From the NCBI GenBank assembly GCA_025963955.1, contig JAOPZU010000578.1, forward strand, positions 1-5,799: 5,799 bases of DNA, read 5' to 3'. The DNA comes from Solirubrobacterales bacterium. Lineage in GTDB: Bacteria > Actinomycetota > Thermoleophilia > Solirubrobacterales > Solirubrobacteraceae. Below, in pieces: positions 3,891 to 5,799 of this stretch. Under the pieces are notes generated by a model. That model did no database searches and was not told the origin of the DNA. It saw only the letters and a list, made by a program, of their open reading frames with translations. The first letter of the stretch is position 1, and each line of letters starts with the position of its first letter. A program made the translations under genes and the position numbers.

Positions 3891-5644
3891 TGGATCGCAT
3901 GCCCGAGAGCACTCCCGACCTGCCCAACGCACGCATCGCCGAGCTGTTCGACGAGCTCGGGGACCTGTACGAGCTCGACGGCGCCGTGGTGCACCGCGTC
4001 ATGGCCTATCGCAACGCCGCGAAGGCGGTCCGGGACGCGCAGCGGTCGGTCGCCGCGCTCACCCGCGCGGGGACGGTCACCTCTCTGCCGGGCATCGGCA
4101 AGACGCTCGAGGAGAAGCTGGTCGCGCTCGTGCAGACCGGGACGATCCCGGCCCTCGACCGCCTGCGCGAGCAGTTCCCGCCCGGGCTGCTGGCGATGAC
4201 GCGGCTGCCCGGCCTCGGGCCCAAGCGGGCCCGCAAGCTCTACGACGAGCTGAAGATCGACTCCCTGGAGGCGCTCGCGCAGGCCGCCCGCGAGGAGAAG
4301 CTGCGCGACGTGAAGGGCTTCGGCCCGAAGTTCGAGGAGTCGGTCCTGGCGGCGATCGCGGCGGGGCACGGCGCCGAGGGCTCGCGGCGCATCCCGATGC
4401 ACCGCGCGCTCGAGACGGCCGCGCCGATCATCGAGGCGCTCCGCGCGCACCCGGCCAGCGACCAGGTCCACGTGGCCGGCAGCGCCCGGCGCATGGCCGA
4501 CAGCGCGAAGGACCTGGACGTCATCGCCACCGCCTCGGACCCGCGCGCGCTGCTGGAGGCCTTCGCCGCGCTCCCTGATCTGCAGAGCGCGCACGTCCCG
4601 GGCGACAACGCCGCCAAGGGCGTGACGCACAACGGGCTGTCCATCGACGTGCGGGTCGTCGAGCCCGACCAGCTCGGCAACCTGCTGCAGCACTTCACGG
4701 GCTCGAAGATGCACAACGTCGCGCTGCGGGCGGCGTCCGTGCGCAAGGGCCTGCACATCAGCGAGTACGGGATCCTGGACGACGCGACGGGCGAGACCCA
4801 CCGCTGCGCGACCGAGGAGGAGGTCTACGCGCTGCTGGGGCTGCCGTATATCCCGCCCGAGCTGCGCGAGGACCGCGGGGAGCTCGCCTTCCGCACCGCC
4901 GCCGACGTCCCCGTGCTCATCGAGCAGGAGGACCTGAAGGGCGACCTGCACATGCACACGGTCGCCTCCGACGGCCGCGGCACGATCCGCGAGATGGCGG
5001 AGGCCGCGCTCGCACGCGGCCTGGAGTACATCGCGATCACGGACCACTCCGCCTCGCACGGCTTCGGCAACGACGTGTCCCCGGACGAGCTGCGCCGGCA
5101 GATCGAGCGGGTGCGGGAGGTCGACGCGGACCTCGACGGCATCACGGTGCTCGTCGGCTCGGAGGTCAACATCCTCCCCGACGGCTCGCTCGACTACGAC
5201 GACGAGCTGCTCGCCGAGCTCGACTGGGTCGTGGCGTCCGTTCACACGCAGTTCGCCATGGACGAGCGGCGGATGACCGCGCGCATCATCCGTGCGCTCG
5301 AGCACCCGTCTGTCGACGTGCTCGGCCACCCGACCGGTCGCAAGATCGAGCAGCGCGCGGCCTACGCGCTGGACATGGACGCCGTCATCGACGCCGCGGG
5401 CCGCACCGGGACCTTCCTGGAGATCAACAGCGCCCCCGACCGCCGCGACCTGCACGACGTGCACGCCCGGGCGGCGGCCGCGCTCGGCGTCCTGCTGTGC
5501 ATCGACTCCGACGCGCACGGGCCGGAGAAGCTCGGCGTCACCGGCTGGGGCGTGGGCACCGCGCGGCGGGCGTGGCTGACGGCGAGGGACGTCGCGAACA
5601 CCCGGCCGTGGGCGGAGCTCGACCAGCTGCGCAAGGCGCGCTGA
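3890..5644 (+). CDS. polX: DNA polymerase/3'-5' exonuclease PolX
   Basis: Full-length bacterial family X DNA polymerase (584 residues, within the usual 570-580 range), a gap-filling enzyme of base excision repair with an added PHP nuclease domain. The N-terminal 8-kDa-like and fingers region (about 12-160) has helix-hairpin-helix motifs at LPGIG (66-70), LPGLG (106-110) and VKGFGPK (141-147). The palm (about 168-320) has GSARR (197-201), the two metal-binding Asp of DLD (Asp208, Asp210), the third Asp253 in SIDVRVV, and the nucleotide-binding FTGSKMHNVALR (269-280). The linker reads IPPELREDRGE. The C-terminal PHP domain (about 349-580) keeps its metal ligands: His354 and His356 (DLHMH), Asp361, His386 (ITDHS), Glu425 (GSEVN), His452 (ASVH), His480 (LGHP), and Asp541 with His543 (SDAH). 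Polymerase and exonuclease both look active. Starts at 3890 (used here) and 3899 are in frame; the second fits a leaderless mRNA from TAGCCT. The gene is divergent from the GT2 gene and convergent with the gene at the right edge. Confidence 0.96.
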   Translation: MDRMPESTPDLPNARIAELFDELGDLYELDGAVVHRVMAYRNAAKAVRDAQRSVAALTRAGTVTSLPGIGKTLEEKLVALVQTGTIPALDRLREQFPPGLLAMTRLPGLGPKRARKLYDELKIDSLEALAQAAREEKLRDVKGFGPKFEESVLAAIAAGHGAEGSRRIPMHRALETAAPIIEALRAHPASDQVHVAGSARRMADSAKDLDVIATASDPRALLEAFAALPDLQSAHVPGDNAAKGVTHNGLSIDVRVVEPDQLGNLLQHFTGSKMHNVALRAASVRKGLHISEYGILDDATGETHRCATEEEVYALLGLPYIPPELREDRGELAFRTAADVPVLIEQEDLKGDLHMHTVASDGRGTIREMAEAALARGLEYIAITDHSASHGFGNDVSPDELRRQIERVREVDADLDGITVLVGSEVNILPDGSLDYDDELLAELDWVVASVHTQFAMDERRMTARIIRALEHPSVDVLGHPTGRKIEQRAAYALDMDAVIDAAGRTGTFLEINSAPDRRDLHDVHARAAAALGVLLCIDSDAHGPEKLGVTGWGVGTARRAWLTARDVANTRPWAELDQLRKAR

Positions 5645-5648
5645 GCGG

Positions 5649-5674
5649 CCCGTCGTCCCGTCGTCCCGTCGTCC
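5649..5674. repeat. Three tandem copies of CCCGTCGT
   Basis: CCCGTCGT is repeated three times head to tail (5649-5656, 5657-5664, 5665-5672) plus CC, in the 44-bp convergent gap just after the polX stop. The repeats are perfect, which suggests recent slippage. No hairpin terminator is seen in this gap. Confidence 0.6.
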
Positions 5675-5688
5675 GCGCTCCGCCGCCG

Positions 5689-5799
5689 TCAGCCCAGCAG
5701 CAGCGGGACCACCCGCGCGGCGACCGTCGCGTCCACCGCCGCCCGGCGGTGCGACGCGATCGCCTCGAGGGCCCGCGCCGCCAGGTCCGGCGGCGGGTC
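5689..5799 (-). CDS. C-terminal end of an unidentified gene (partial)
   Basis: Read on the minus strand from the right edge, 36 codons end in TGA (5691-5689). The visible product contains LAARALEAIASHRRAAVDAT, then VAARVVPLLLG at the end. All visible third codon positions are G or C, as in the other genes here, which supports real coding. The segment looks helical with a hydrophobic C-terminal tail, and I do not recognise a family. The gene converges on polX. Confidence 0.5.
   Translation of the reverse strand, partial: DPPPDLAARALEAIASHRRAAVDATVAARVVPLLLG

Noticed and set aside
3155..5518. A 787-codon minus-strand open frame joining an antisense-of-polX segment to the mannosyltransferase.
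   Set aside because: The N-terminal part is the antisense of well-conserved PolX codons. Only the last 239 residues show family motifs. Long antisense frames are expected at this GC content.
1..5799. CRISPR array, tRNA, rRNA, insertion sequence or phage features.
   Set aside because: No spaced repeats, no cloverleaf-like sequence, no transposase motifs and no terminal inverted repeats were seen; composition is even throughout.
1..5799. A dedicated defence or biosynthetic system formed by these genes together.
   Set aside because: The genes are in several transcription units on both strands, with unrelated housekeeping-type functions and no shared signature.

Overview
The window is very GC-rich (roughly three quarters G+C by eye, third codon positions almost all G or C). 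It carries gene families common in Actinomycetota: a tandem MacB/LolD-type ABC ATPase, a SpoIIM-like membrane protein, a polyprenol-phosphate mannose synthase-like GT2 enzyme and an MGMT-like protein with no acceptor cysteine. A full-length bacterial PolX beside these would suit a deep actinobacterial lineage such as Thermoleophilia (Solirubrobacter/Conexibacter-like). That placement is inference from gene content and composition. I see no mobile element, CRISPR array, tRNA or rRNA.

Layout, left to right. (1) Bases 2-22 look like the last codons of an upstream gene whose TGA overlaps the ATG of a 522-residue protein with two complete ABC ATPase domains (19-1587). The two domains are joined by a small swapped-hairpin/AbrB-like segment and an Ala/Pro-rich linker. 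(2) After 62 bp comes a 105-residue alkyltransferase-like protein (1650-1967) with a strong ribosome binding site and Ala in place of the methyl-accepting Cys. A perfect 9-bp hairpin spans its stop codon and faces the convergent thioredoxin gene. (3) Three minus-strand genes follow, in transcription order: GT2 mannosyltransferase (3874-3155), SpoIIM-like membrane protein (3097-2393) and thioredoxin (2315-1992). Thioredoxin has its own AT-rich promoter-like island. (4) Only about 15-24 bp separate the GT2 start from the divergent polX gene (3890-5644). This gap holds a symmetric TAGCCTA that could serve as a -10 element on both strands. (5) A minus-strand gene whose C-terminal 36 codons are visible enters from the right edge (5799-5689), converging on polX.

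Functionally this reads as chromosomal housekeeping rather than one dedicated system: two DNA-repair-type proteins (PolX and the MGMT-like protein), one redox protein, one donor-lipid synthase for surface mannosylation, and transport/membrane functions. I found no convincing undescribed multi-gene system. The points most worth a second look are the Cys-less MGMT-like protein, the AbrB-like module inside the tandem ABC protein, the compact symmetric promoter between the GT2 gene and polX, and the hairpin over the SpoIIM start codon.
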